Shown: positions 42,136-50,064 of the stretch, piece by piece
Numbering within the stretch: the stretch's first letter is position 1
Layout of the letters: each line of letters begins with the position of its first letter
DNA from: Streptomyces griseoviridis
GTDB lineage: Bacteria > Actinomycetota > Actinomycetes > Streptomycetales > Streptomycetaceae
NCBI GenBank assembly: GCA_014649155.1
Contig: BMSM01000034.1
Coordinates: forward strand, 1-64,000
Direction of reading: 5' to 3'
Length of the DNA stretch: 64,000 nucleotides
Program-made: the position numbers and the translations under genes
The notes under the pieces: model-generated
Databases searched by the model: none
The model's input: the letters and a program-made list of their open reading frames with translations, nothing else
What the model was told of the DNA's origin: nothing

Positions 42136-43116
42136 TCAGCGCCTGTTTCTGCGCGGCTTCAACGGTACGTTCGGCAGTACCGGCGCCGGCAGCGGGTCTC
42201 CGTCGTACCCCGTCACCTCTCCGAACCGGCGGCCCTTCATCCAGTCCTCGCGGGCCTGTGCGATCTCTTCCGTCGACCGTCCGATGAAGTTCCACCACAT
42301 GATGATCTCCTCCTCGAACGGCGGGCCGCCGAGGAGGATCGCGCGGGACGGGGTGGTGGAGTCGTTGTGGAGGGTCAGGCCGGGGGTGCCGAGGGGGACG
42401 TAGCCCAGGTCCGCCGGGGTGAGGCGAGTGCCGTTGAGGGTGATGTCGCCCTGGTCCACCAGGAGGCCGTGTTCGAAGGCGGGGTCGGCGGGGAGGGTGA
42501 CGCCGGCGTCGGGGGCGAGGGTGAGTTCGGCTCCGAGGAGGGGGGTGAAGGTGCGGACCGGTGAGACGGAACCGGCCAGGGAGCCGAGGAACACGCGGAT
42601 GCCGGCGCCGTCCAGGCGGACCGGCTCCGGGACGTAGTGCTGGAAGTCGCGGCCGGTGTCGCGGTGTTCGGCGGGGAGCGCGGTCCAGAGCTGTACGCCG
42701 TGCAGGACGGTGGTCCGCGCGGTGGAGACCTCGGAGTGGCTGATGCCGTGGCCACCGGTCATGAGGTTCAGTTCGCCGGGGCGGACGTAGGCATGGGTGC
42801 CGAGGCTGTCGCGGTGTTCGATCTCGCCGCTGAACAGCCAGCTCACCGTCTGCAGGCCGGTGTGGGGGTGGGGGGCGACGTCCATGCCGCCGGTGCGGGT
42901 GACGTCGTCGGGGCCGTAGTGGTCGGCGAAGCACCAGGCGCCGATCGTGGTCCGGGCCCGCTGCGGCAGCGTACGCCGTACGGTCATGGCCCGGGGGCCG
43001 CCCAGGGGCACGTCGCGCGGGGTGAGGACCTCGACTCCCGTGCCGCCGGGCCGTTCGCCGTCGTTCTCCTCGGGGCCGCAGCGGGTCTGTGCGGGCTCCG
43101 TCTCGACGTTGCTCAT
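42136..43116 (-). CDS. pirin-family protein
   Basis: 326-aa bicupin. The N-terminal cupin has the metal ligands in PHPHTGLQTVSWLFSGEIEH (about 82-101) and TGGHGISHSE (about 120-129). The C-terminal region contains FGEV-like and PFEEEIIMWWNFIGRSTEEI, characteristic of pirins. Bacterial pirins are iron-dependent quercetinases or regulators; activity here is unknown. Divergent from the AhpD-like gene at 43203 across an AT-rich control region, suggesting a shared oxidative-stress role. Confidence 0.88.
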   Translation of the reverse strand: MSNVETEPAQTRCGPEENDGERPGGTGVEVLTPRDVPLGGPRAMTVRRTLPQRARTTIGAWCFADHYGPDDVTRTGGMDVAPHPHTGLQTVSWLFSGEIEHRDSLGTHAYVRPGELNLMTGGHGISHSEVSTARTTVLHGVQLWTALPAEHRDTGRDFQHYVPEPVRLDGAGIRVFLGSLAGSVSPVRTFTPLLGAELTLAPDAGVTLPADPAFEHGLLVDQGDITLNGTRLTPADLGYVPLGTPGLTLHNDSTTPSRAILLGGPPFEEEIIMWWNFIGRSTEEIAQAREDWMKGRRFGEVTGYDGDPLPAPVLPNVPLKPRRNRR

Positions 43117-43202
43117 CGAGGACCACCTCCGACACCCATGATACTTTCATATTCAATGATCTGCCCGCTCGCCCCGGCGGCGGCGTCCGGAGGAGCCCTG
43201 AG
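43117..43202. promoter_or_regulatory. divergent control region, pirin/AhpD-like
   Basis: 86 bp with an unusually AT-rich core (about 43138-43162). It contains ATGAT direct repeats and TCAT-5-ATGA, which may be an operator. The strong GGAGGAG (43189-43195) is the ribosome site of the AhpD-like gene. Confidence 0.4.
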
Positions 43203-43661
43203 GTGGACCGGCCCGTTTTCATCGACAAGCAGAGTCCCGAGGCGTACCAGGCGCTGGTCCGCACGTCCGAGGCGGTGCGGTCGGTCGCCGCCGACGCGGG
43301 GCTGGACCGCCGGCTGGTGGAACTGGTCAATCTGCGGGTGTCGCAGATCAACGGCTGTGCCTTCTGTCTGCACGTCCACACCCGCGCGGCGCTGCGCGCC
43401 GGTGAGACGGCCCAGCGGCTCGGCGTCCTGCCCGCCTGGCGGGACGCGGACCTGTTCAGCGGTGCGGAGCGCGCCGCGCTCGCGCTGGCGGAGGCGGCCA
43501 CGTCCCCGGCCGACCTGGACGCGCGGGACGCCGCCCACGCTGAGGCCCGCGCGGTGTTCACCGACGACCAGATCTCGGCGGTGCTGTGGGTGGCGGTCAC
43601 CATCAACGCGTTCAACCGGGTCTCCGTCATGAGCCGGCATCCGGTGCCGGCGGAGCGCTGA
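43203..43661 (+). CDS. carboxymuconolactone decarboxylase/AhpD-like alkylhydroperoxidase
   Basis: 152-aa helical protein of the AhpD/CMD family. The redox motif is CAFCLHVH (CxxCxxxH, about residues 52-59) in the context LVNLRVSQINGCAFC, and the C-terminus VAVTINAFNRVSV is typical. Two cysteines with adjacent His reduce peroxides. GTG 43203 sits 7 nt after GGAGGAG. It is divergent from pirin. Confidence 0.88.
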   Translation: MDRPVFIDKQSPEAYQALVRTSEAVRSVAADAGLDRRLVELVNLRVSQINGCAFCLHVHTRAALRAGETAQRLGVLPAWRDADLFSGAERAALALAEAATSPADLDARDAAHAEARAVFTDDQISAVLWVAVTINAFNRVSVMSRHPVPAER

Positions 43662-43680
43662 CCTCGCAGGACGCGCGGGT

Positions 43681-45159
43681 TCAGTCGACCGGCCAGGTGT
43701 GCACCGGCGCGTTGAGGTGCATGTAGTCGACGTACAGCAGGGTCATCCGGCGCAGTGCCTCGTGGCGGTCGCAGTGGGCGGTGGCGCGGATGCGGTGGAA
43801 GGTCTCCTTCTGCCAGGTCGCCCCGTTGCGGGCGGTGACGCACCGCTGCTCGATGATGCCGAGCAGCGGCTCCCGCCAGGCCGCGTCCATGCCGGAGAGT
43901 TCCAGGCCGCGGTGGGCGAGCGGCAGCAGCCGGCGCAGGACCAGTTCGGGGACGGGCACCTCGCCCGTGCCGGGCCAGTACAGCCGCGCCTCGATGCCGT
44001 GCCGGGCGGCGGTGTGCAGGTTCTCCTCCGCCGCCGCGAAGGACATCCGGGACCACACCGGCCGCTCCTCCTCCACCAGGGCGCGGGTGAGCCCGTAGTA
44101 GAAGGCGCCGTTGGCGAGGGTGTCGGCGACGGTGGGCCCGGCCGGCAGGACCCGGTTCTCCACTCGTACGTGCGGGCGGTCGCCGGCGACGGCGTAGACC
44201 GGGCGGTTCCAGCGGTAGATGGTGCCGTTGTGCAGGGTGAGTTCGCCGAGGTCGGGGATGTCGCCCCGGTCGAGCGTCTCGATGGGGCTCTGTTCGTCGC
44301 AGAGCGGGAGCAGAGCGGGGAAGTAGCGCAGATTCTCCTCGAAGAGGTCGAAGACGCTGGTGATCCAGCGTTCCCCGAACCAGACCCGGGGCCGCACGCC
44401 CTGCACCTTGATCTCCTCGGGCCGGGTGTCGGTGGCCTGCTCGAAGAGGGGGACACGGGTCTCGTGCCAGAGTTCCTTGCCGAAGAGGAAGGGCGAGTTG
44501 GCGGCCAGCGCGACCTGGACACCGGCGATCGCCTGGGCGGCGTTCCAGTACCCGGCGAACTCCTCGGGCGACACCTGGAGGTGGAACTGGGTGCTGGTGC
44601 AGGCGGCTTCCGGGGTGATGGTGTCGGCGTAGGTCCGCAGCCGGTCGACGCCGTCCACCTCGATGCGCAGGTCCTCGCCGCGGGCCGCGAAGATCTGGTC
44701 GTTGAGGAGCCGGTAGCGCGGGTTCTCCGAGAGGGCGGCGGCGCCGGCGTCCTCCTGGCGGAGGGTGGGGAGGATACCGGTCATGATCAGCTGGGTGCCG
44801 ACCGATCTGGCCCGTTCGTCGGCGTGGTTCAGCGCGGCCCGGATCTCGGACTCCCAGGCGTCGGGGCCGCCCGCCGTCAGACTGCGCGGCGGGATGTTGA
44901 CCTCCAGGTTGAAACGGCCCAGTTCGGTTTCCCACGCGGGGTCCGCGATCGCCTCCAGCGCGTCGCTGTTGCGCATCGCCGGCTCGCCCTCGGCGTCGAC
45001 CAGGTTCAGTTCGATCTCCAGCCCCACCTGGGGCCGTTCCGACTCGAACCGTGCCTCGCGCAGCATCTGGGCGAACGCGTCGAGGCACTCCTGCATCTTG
45101 ATGCGGTAGCGGCGGCGGTCCTCTCGGGTGAAGACCAGAGCCGGAACGTCCCGTCCCAT
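43681..45159 (-). CDS. glutamate-cysteine ligase family 2 (GCS2-like) protein
   Basis: 492-aa carboxylate-amine ligase. VGLEIELNLVDAEGEP (about 46-61) is the metal/ATP-binding start of GCS2 enzymes, followed by ELGRFNLEVNIPP, TSTQFHLQVSPEEF and RVENRVLPAGPTVADT (about 347-362). These condense Glu with an amine (gamma-glutamyl-X). In actinomycetes, paralogues exist besides MshC/EgtA; the real substrate is unknown. ATG 45159 has GGAGGAAG 5 nt upstream. ATG 45222 lacks a site. Confidence 0.82.
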   Translation of the reverse strand: MGRDVPALVFTREDRRRYRIKMQECLDAFAQMLREARFESERPQVGLEIELNLVDAEGEPAMRNSDALEAIADPAWETELGRFNLEVNIPPRSLTAGGPDAWESEIRAALNHADERARSVGTQLIMTGILPTLRQEDAGAAALSENPRYRLLNDQIFAARGEDLRIEVDGVDRLRTYADTITPEAACTSTQFHLQVSPEEFAGYWNAAQAIAGVQVALAANSPFLFGKELWHETRVPLFEQATDTRPEEIKVQGVRPRVWFGERWITSVFDLFEENLRYFPALLPLCDEQSPIETLDRGDIPDLGELTLHNGTIYRWNRPVYAVAGDRPHVRVENRVLPAGPTVADTLANGAFYYGLTRALVEEERPVWSRMSFAAAEENLHTAARHGIEARLYWPGTGEVPVPELVLRRLLPLAHRGLELSGMDAAWREPLLGIIEQRCVTARNGATWQKETFHRIRATAHCDRHEALRRMTLLYVDYMHLNAPVHTWPVD

Positions 45160-45431
45160 CGGCTTCCTCCCGGGTTCTCCCCTCAGCGTGGCACCAGCGG
45201 ACGGCTCCCACCAGACGACCACCGGACGGGACGGCCGGGGCCCCGGGATCTACGGGTTTTCCCTGTACGCCGTCCGGGTGAGCGGCGGCCGGGAGCCCCA
45301 GCGGCGGTCCCGGACCCGGCCGCGGACGGGCGACCGGGACGCGACGGGGACCGCTGGGCATCGAGGGCATTTCTCGGGGCACTCTCACTGCCGAGGACAC
45401 CGGACAGGAACGGTGGGGATCGGAGGCTGCC

Positions 45432-45782
45432 ATGCTGTCGTACCGTCTGGACCACGAGGTGCTGGTCATCACGGTGGAGCGGGACCCGGGGATCGGCGGA
45501 CGAGCGGACCTGGCCAACCGGATCACGGATCTGGTCGACGCCCACCGGCCGAGCCCGGTCGTCGTCGTCCTCGCCGACCCTGCCACGGGCGGCGCGGCGG
45601 TCAGCGCCGTGCTCCGGGCCCACCAGCACTGCGGCCGCCTCGGTGTCCTGATGTCGGTGGTCAGCCACAGCGCGCCTCTGCGCCGGCTGCTGGAGAACAA
45701 CGCCGACACCCGTGGTCTGCGCCTGGTGGTGCACGCCCGCGCGGACGCGGCGATCGCCGGCAGTTTCGCCGCGGCGGCCTGA
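45432..45782 (+). CDS. STAS-like (anti-sigma factor antagonist-like) protein
   Basis: 116-aa protein with the alpha/beta pattern of STAS domains: YRLDHEVLVITVERDPGIGG, VVVVLADPATGGAAVSAVL, LGVLMSVVSHSAPLRRLLE and LRLVVHARADAA. The conserved phosphorylatable Ser is not obvious (DPATGG), so control may differ. GGAGG at 45422-45426 precedes ATG 45432. It is divergent from the GCS2 gene. A strong terminator follows. Confidence 0.65.
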   Translation: MLSYRLDHEVLVITVERDPGIGGRADLANRITDLVDAHRPSPVVVVLADPATGGAAVSAVLRAHQHCGRLGVLMSVVSHSAPLRRLLENNADTRGLRLVVHARADAAIAGSFAAAA

Positions 45783-45806
45783 TCCGTCCGCCTCGCGTAT
45801 CCCTTC

Positions 45807-45852
45807 CGCCGTTGATCCCGCCGGCCGCGCTCGGTCGGCGGGATCAACGGCG
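45807..45852. terminator. 17-bp perfect terminator hairpin
   Basis: CGCCGTTGATCCCGCCG (45807-45823) pairs fully with CGGCGGGATCAACGGCG (45836-45852) across a 12-nt loop. It lies 25 nt after the STAS stop and just before the end of the DUF3093 relic on the other strand. Confidence 0.85.
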
Positions 45853-45862
45853 CGTGGCGGGA

Positions 45863-46320
45863 TCAGCGGCGTGCGAAGGACAGGACCGCGAGGAGCGTGG
45901 CGGGCCGGCGGGTGGGCAGGCAGAGGTACGGCGCAGAGGTACGGCGCGCGCCGGTCCGGGTCGGTGAGTTCGACGCGCACGGCGGTCGGCACACAACCGC
46001 GCGGGAGCATCGCCGCCGGGACATCGGCCCGGCGGGTGCGCCACGGGAACGCCTCCTCCGCGTCCAGGATCTCCACCAGGCCGATCCGAGGCCAGGGGGT
46101 AGCGCTGGGTGCCCGCGACGAGGTGACCGCTCGTCACCACGATGCCGGCGCTGCCGTAGACGTACAGGCCGAGGACGGCCGGCGGCATCGTGCCCGCGGG
46201 GCCGCCGAGGGCGACGGCGGGGCCGAACGGCAGCAGGACCGTCGCGGTCATCACGCCCGGCAGGGCGGTGAGCCAGAACCACCAGCCCGGTACGGCGAGG
46301 CGTTCTTCGTACAGACGCGT
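45863..46320 (-). pseudogene. DUF3093 membrane protein, broken by frameshifts and lost start
   Basis: The reconstructed protein reads RLYEERLAVPGWWFWLTALP, membrane segments (TATVLLPFGPAVALGG, LGLYVYGSAGIVV), then GLVEILDAEEAFPWRTRRAD, PTAVRVELTDPDRRAPYL and CLPTRRPATLLAVLSFARR, the full DUF3093 layout. Lesions: the expected ATG is ACG (46318-46320); a 1-nt shift near 46088 (ASD-RPG against IGLVEIL); and a 13-bp tandem duplication at 45921-45946. Removing one 13-bp copy restores the C-terminus to its natural stop at 45863. Confidence 0.85.
45921..45946. repeat. exact 13-bp tandem duplication
   Basis: CAGAGGTACGGCG occurs twice in tandem (45921-45933, 45934-45946) and shifts the DUF3093 frame by one. 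Confidence 0.95.
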
Positions 46321-46444
46321 TCCGCCAGCTTGTCAGCCGTGCGCGACGCGCATCACTCACCCCCGGGACGCGGCGGGCCTCTCCTGCCGGGAGGCACGGG
46401 GCGGCGCCCTTCGCGGGAGGGGCAGAAGGCGCGTCGCCTCCGGC

Positions 46445-46714
46445 TCACGGCACGTCCCCCTGCCAGTCGAAGCACCGCCCGTCCGCCGGGCGCGGCGCGT
46501 ACACGGCCCGGCCCCCGGGTCCGTACCGGCCTATCTCGGTCGGCAGGGCCACGGTCTCCGGCGCGCTGCCGCCGCCGGCGGTGCCGGTGATGTCCAGGAG
46601 CAGGCCGTCCAGCGGGCCGCCCACCAGTTGCGCGTAGGCACGTCCGGGCCGGGGCCCGGGATCCCCGTGCTCGGCCCCGTAGACCCGTCCGCGCATGAAC
46701 TCCGCCTCATCCAT
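46445..46714 (-). CDS. small conserved hypothetical protein
   Basis: 89-aa soluble protein: AYAQLVGGPLDGLLLDITG near the middle and RYGPGGRAVYAPRPADGR towards the acidic C-terminus. ATG 46714 lies about 5 nt after a GAGG element; an upstream in-frame ATG at 46846 adds unlikely residues. No known domain, signal or membrane segment was recognised. Confidence 0.6.
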   Translation of the reverse strand: MDEAEFMRGRVYGAEHGDPGPRPGRAYAQLVGGPLDGLLLDITGTAGGGSAPETVALPTEIGRYGPGGRAVYAPRPADGRCFDWQGDVP

Positions 46715-46885
46715 GCCGAAAGCCTCGCACCCGGCACTGACATCGATGCTGATACGCGGGTTCCGGCGGTCGTGACCCGGGCACTGGCTGACGCCCTGCC
46801 GGGCTGTCTTCGCGTTGTCCTGTCCGGCCGCCGGACCTGTCCTCATGGCTCCGGCCGGGCGGAACGTGACCTGACAGGAGCTTGG

Positions 46886-47095
46886 TCAGCCGTCCATGAC
46901 CTCGGCCAGGCTGCGGGGCCGCAGGTCGGTCCAGTGGGCCTCGACGTGGTCCAGGCAGGACTGCCGGGAGGCGGGGCCGTGGACCGTGCGCCAGCCGGCC
47001 GGGACGTCGGCGAAGTCGGGCCAGAGGCTGTGCTGGTCCTCGTCGTTGACCAGGACCACGTAGACGCCGTCGGGGTCCTCGAACGGGTTGCTCAT
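46886..47095 (-). CDS. MbtH-like protein (internal start within the fusion frame)
   Basis: 69-aa MbtH: NPFEDPDGVYVVLVNDEDQH, then SLWPDFADVPAGW and the Trp-bearing tail SCLDHVEAHWTDLRP. MbtH proteins bind and activate A domains. Its own ATG at 47095 is preceded 9 nt upstream by GAGGAG, so free MbtH can be translated from the same mRNA as the fusion. It is the only MbtH in the window and could also serve the NRPS operon at 10-23 kb, which has none. Confidence 0.85.
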   Translation of the reverse strand: MSNPFEDPDGVYVVLVNDEDQHSLWPDFADVPAGWRTVHGPASRQSCLDHVEAHWTDLRPRSLAEVMDG

Positions 47096-48022
47096 CGGGC
47101 TGTACTCCTCATCTTCGGTGGACGGGGATGCCGTGGTGCGGTGGTGCCACAGGACGTCGCCGCGCCGGCGGACCAGCGTGCCGGTGCGGTGCAGCCGCCC
47201 GCCGGGCGGCCCGAAGGGATCGGCGACGAACCGCTCGGCGGTCGGGCCCCGCCGCCCCGGACGGACCCGGGCAGCACCGGCGGCGCCGAGGTACAGCTCC
47301 CCGGTGACGCCGTCGGGGACGGGCCGCAGATACGGGTCGAGGACGTAGCGCCGGCCGCGGGCGCCGCACCCGGCCGTCCCGCCGCCGGTGACGATCCGGC
47401 GGTACTCGTCCGGCTCCAGCAGCGCGAGCCGGGTGACGGGGGTGTCCGGGCGGGCGAGGGCGTCGGCGAGCAGGGTGCGGTAGTGGCCGAGGACGCGGTC
47501 GGCGGTGGCGGCGTCGAAGAGATCCGGGTGGTACGTCACGTGCGCCGCGCCGTCCCGTACGCACAGCAGCAGGTCGAAGGGGGCGGGGAAGCCCGCCGGG
47601 GGCCGGGCGGTGGTGGCGAACGCCGTGTTGCAGAACAGGCCGCCGCCGCGCGTCGGCCGGGGACGCAGTTCGTCGACGAGCATCTCGAAGGGCAGCCGCC
47701 GGCCCTCCGCCTCCTCGAACGCCTGGGTCACCCGCCGTACCAGCTCCCGGAACGAGGGCTGGTAGCGGAGGGAGACCCTCACGGGGAGCCCGTCATGACC
47801 GACGGTCAGGTCCGGTGTGCCGCCGTAGCGGTGCAGCAGGGCGAAGAACGCGGCCAGCAGTACGGGGTCCGGCGCGTCCGGCACGCCGGTGCGGGCCGCC
47901 CGGGAGCGCCGCGCCGGCGACGGCCCGGGCGGGTACGGGCGGTCCGTGGGCAGCGCGGACTCAGGGGGCGGCGGGGTGAGCGTCCGCCGCCAGTGGTCCA
48001 GGGCTTCCTCGGCACCGCACAC
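46886..48022 (-). CDS. NRPS remnant (C-domain lobe + A-domain piece) fused to MbtH
   Basis: 378-aa open frame from GTG 48022. Residues about 1-215 are the C-terminal lobe of a condensation domain (VSLRYQPSFRELVRRVTQAF, LPFEMLVDELRP, DLFDAATADRVLGHYRTLL) without the HHxxxDG catalytic half. Residues about 225-300 are an A-domain A5-A7 piece (YLRPVPDGVTGELYLG, RFVADPFG) with HRTGTL where YRTGDL is expected. The last 69 residues are MbtH. Catalytic function is excluded for C and A. An iron box lies 58 bp upstream. It may be a scaffold or a deletion product that keeps MbtH expressed. Confidence 0.8.
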   Translation of the reverse strand: MCGAEEALDHWRRTLTPPPPESALPTDRPYPPGPSPARRSRAARTGVPDAPDPVLLAAFFALLHRYGGTPDLTVGHDGLPVRVSLRYQPSFRELVRRVTQAFEEAEGRRLPFEMLVDELRPRPTRGGGLFCNTAFATTARPPAGFPAPFDLLLCVRDGAAHVTYHPDLFDAATADRVLGHYRTLLADALARPDTPVTRLALLEPDEYRRIVTGGGTAGCGARGRRYVLDPYLRPVPDGVTGELYLGAAGAARVRPGRRGPTAERFVADPFGPPGGRLHRTGTLVRRRGDVLWHHRTTASPSTEDEEYSPMSNPFEDPDGVYVVLVNDEDQHSLWPDFADVPAGWRTVHGPASRQSCLDHVEAHWTDLRPRSLAEVMDG

Positions 48023-48079
48023 GGCAGCGCGCCTCCCGGCAGGTCGGTTCCGGCACCGGGCCGGATGTCGGCGCCATCG

Positions 48080-48098
48080 TAAGGTAAGGGTTACCTAA
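48080..48098. promoter_or_regulatory. iron box for the MbtH/NRPS-remnant gene
   Basis: TAAGGTAAGGGTTACCTAA matches the DmdR1/IdeR consensus TTAGGTTAGGCTAACCTAA at 15 of 19 positions. It lies 58 bp upstream of the leftward gene at 48022. Iron-loaded DmdR1 would repress it. Confidence 0.8.
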
Positions 48099-48142
48099 TT
48101 GACAGGCCACCCGCTCAACATCCTTGTTCCGCGCACCCGTTG

Positions 48143-48161
48143 TCAGGTAAGGCTAGCCTTA
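48143..48161. promoter_or_regulatory. iron box for the siderophore monooxygenase gene
   Basis: TCAGGTAAGGCTAGCCTTA matches the DmdR1/IdeR consensus at 15 of 19 positions and has a perfect 12-bp core palindrome AAGGCTAGCCTT. It lies upstream of the rightward gene at 48190/48241. Confidence 0.82.
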
Positions 48162-48189
48162 TCTAACATGTGCCTGCTGGGAGCGACCT

Positions 48190-49569
48190 GTGTTCTTTCC
48201 GAGGGAACGCCGTGTTCCCCCGACGAGAGGCGAAGAAGCGTTGACGACGCTGCAGAGTGGGCCGGACTCCGTCTACGACGTACTGGGCATCGGATTCGGT
48301 CCGGCCAATCTCGCGCTCGCGATCGCCCTTCACGAGCGGGGTGCCGCGCCGGACCGGGGAGCCGCGCTCCGCGCGGGATTCCTGGAACGGCAGCCGCGGT
48401 TCGGCTGGCACCGGGGCATGCTGATCGACGACGCCACCATGCAGGTGTCCTTCCTGAAGGACCTGGTGACGATGCGCGACCCCACCAGTGACTTCAGTTT
48501 CCTGTGCTACCTGCGCGAGCGCGGCCGGCTGGTGGACTTCCTCAACCAGAAGACCCTCTTCCCGCTGCGCGTGGAGTTCCACGACTACCTCGAATGGGCC
48601 GCCGCCCGCGTGGGGCATCTCGTCGAGTACGCCGCCGAGGCCGTCTCGGTGCGCCCGGTCACCGAGGACGGCGAGGTCCGCTACTTCGACGTGGTCAGCC
48701 GGGACCCGGCCGCGCCCGGCCGGCCGACCGTCCGCCGCGCCCGCGCCCTCTGCCTGGCCACCGGCCTCGAACCCCGGCTGCCACCCGGTGCCGTCCTGTC
48801 CGACCTGGTCTGGCACAGCAGCGAACTGCTGCCCAAGGTGGAGCGGTTGACGCGCTCCGGGCGGCCGGTGCGGCGCGCGGTGGTGCTGGGCGCCGGGCAG
48901 AGCGCCGCCGAGACCGTCGACTACCTGCACCGCACCCTGCCGGACGCGGAGATCTGCTCCGTCTTCGCCAAGTACGGCTACACCCCCGCCGACGACAGTC
49001 CGTTCGCCAACCGGATCTTCGACCCGGAGGCCGTGGACCTGTTCTACGGCGCGCCCGCCGAGGTCAAGCAGTCCCTGTTCGACTACCACCGCTCGACCAA
49101 CTACTCCGTGGTCGACATGGACCTGATCGAGTCCCTGTCCCGGACCATGTACCAGGAGCGGGTGCAGGGCCGGCAGCGGCTGCGGATGCTCAACGTCTCC
49201 CGTATCCGCGAGGTCGAGGCCGGTGACCGGGACGTCCGGGTGACGGTCGAGTTCCTGCCTACGGGCGCGCGCGAGCAGCTCACCGCCGACGTGCTCGTCT
49301 ACGCCACCGGATACCGGCCCCAGAGCATCGGCGACCACCTGGGCGAGGTCGCCAAGCTCTGTCTGCGCGACGACGAGGACGCGCTGCGGGTGGGCCGCGA
49401 CCACCGGGTGGAGACGGCGTCGAACGTCACCGCCGGCCTGTACCTCCAGGGTGCCACCGAACACACCCACGGGCTCGCCTCGACGCTGCTGTCCACCACC
49501 GCCGTGCGCGCCGGGGAGATCTCCTCGGACCTGTTCGCGCGCCACTCCGCCCGGGTCCCGCACGAGTGA
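48190..49569 (+). CDS. L-ornithine/L-lysine N-monooxygenase (siderophore biosynthesis)
   Basis: About 442-459-aa flavoprotein of the SidA/PvdA/IucD family that N-hydroxylates the side-chain amine of Orn or Lys for hydroxamate siderophores. FAD site VLGIGFGPANLALAIALHE, then FLERQPRFGWHRGMLI and MQVSFLKDLVTMRDPTS. NADPH site VVLGAGQSAAETVDYL. C-terminal ATGYRP and LYLQGATEHTHGLASTLLS. GTG 48190 (GGGAG 7 nt upstream) and TTG 48241 (GAGG further upstream) are both possible; the domain begins after 48241. The iron box upstream shows repression by iron. The peptide-forming synthetase is not intact nearby. Confidence 0.88.
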   Translation: MFFPRERRVPPTRGEEALTTLQSGPDSVYDVLGIGFGPANLALAIALHERGAAPDRGAALRAGFLERQPRFGWHRGMLIDDATMQVSFLKDLVTMRDPTSDFSFLCYLRERGRLVDFLNQKTLFPLRVEFHDYLEWAAARVGHLVEYAAEAVSVRPVTEDGEVRYFDVVSRDPAAPGRPTVRRARALCLATGLEPRLPPGAVLSDLVWHSSELLPKVERLTRSGRPVRRAVVLGAGQSAAETVDYLHRTLPDAEICSVFAKYGYTPADDSPFANRIFDPEAVDLFYGAPAEVKQSLFDYHRSTNYSVVDMDLIESLSRTMYQERVQGRQRLRMLNVSRIREVEAGDRDVRVTVEFLPTGAREQLTADVLVYATGYRPQSIGDHLGEVAKLCLRDDEDALRVGRDHRVETASNVTAGLYLQGATEHTHGLASTLLSTTAVRAGEISSDLFARHSARVPHE

Positions 49570-49611
49570 CCCGGACCGGCCGGCCGGGGCCGGGTACGGC
49601 AGGATGAGGCC

Positions 49612-49944
49612 ATGAGCGTAGTCAAGATCAACGTGCTGACCGTTCCCGCCGAGCAGCGGGAGACCCTGGAGAAGCGCTTCGCCTCGCGGGCGCACGCCGT
49701 GGAGAACTCCGACGGCTTCGAGTGGTTCGAACTGCTGCGCCCGGTCGAGGGCACCGACACGTACCTGGTCTACACCCGGTGGCGCGACGAGGCGTCCTTC
49801 CAGGCGTGGATGGAGGGCCCCATGAAGTCGGCCCACCAGGGCGGCGGCGCCCCGGAGGGCGAGCGTCCGAAGCCCGCGGCGAGCGGCTCCACGCTGTGGT
49901 CCTTCGAGGTGGTGCAGCAGGCGGGGCCGGGCGCCGGCGCGTAG
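49612..49944 (+). CDS. ABM-domain protein (antibiotic monooxygenase / IsdG-like)
   Basis: 110-aa dimeric ferredoxin-like fold: VVKINVLTVPAEQRETLEKR, then NSDGFEWFELLRPVEGTDTY and VYTRWRDEASFQAWM. Close relatives include MhuD/IsdG haem-degrading enzymes, where Asn near residue 7 and His in the helix bind haem; here N8 is present and HAVENSDG supplies a His (about residue 28). Its place after an iron-controlled gene supports a haem or iron role, but ABM functions vary. Confidence 0.75.
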   Translation: MSVVKINVLTVPAEQRETLEKRFASRAHAVENSDGFEWFELLRPVEGTDTYLVYTRWRDEASFQAWMEGPMKSAHQGGGAPEGERPKPAASGSTLWSFEVVQQAGPGAGA

Positions 49945-49997
49945 TCCCGCCGTCCCCGTCCCGTCCCGCCGTCCCCGTCCCGTCCCTCCGCCCCGGT

Positions 49998-50017
49998 CCC
50001 GGTGGCCCCCCACCGGG
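49998..50017. terminator. terminator between converging genes
   Basis: CCCGGTGG-CCCC-CCACCGGG is a perfect 8-bp hairpin between the ABM gene and the StyA-like gene. Just before it (about 49943-49985) is a C-rich 19-bp tandem repeat of the type CGTCCCGCCGTCCCCGTCC. Confidence 0.6.
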
Positions 50018-50064
50018 GCCGGGGCCTCACCGCGTCCGCGCCCGCGGGATCGGCGGGACCGGCG

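Noticed and set aside
41930..45847. A 1305-codon minus-strand open frame
   Set aside because: Shadow of pirin, AhpD-like and GCS2 genes; its composition is Arg/Pro-rich, and recognisable domains lie in the other frames.
49943..49985. C-rich 19-bp tandem repeat as a regulatory element
   Set aside because: Two imperfect copies in a short convergent gap are more simply low-complexity sequence beside a terminator.
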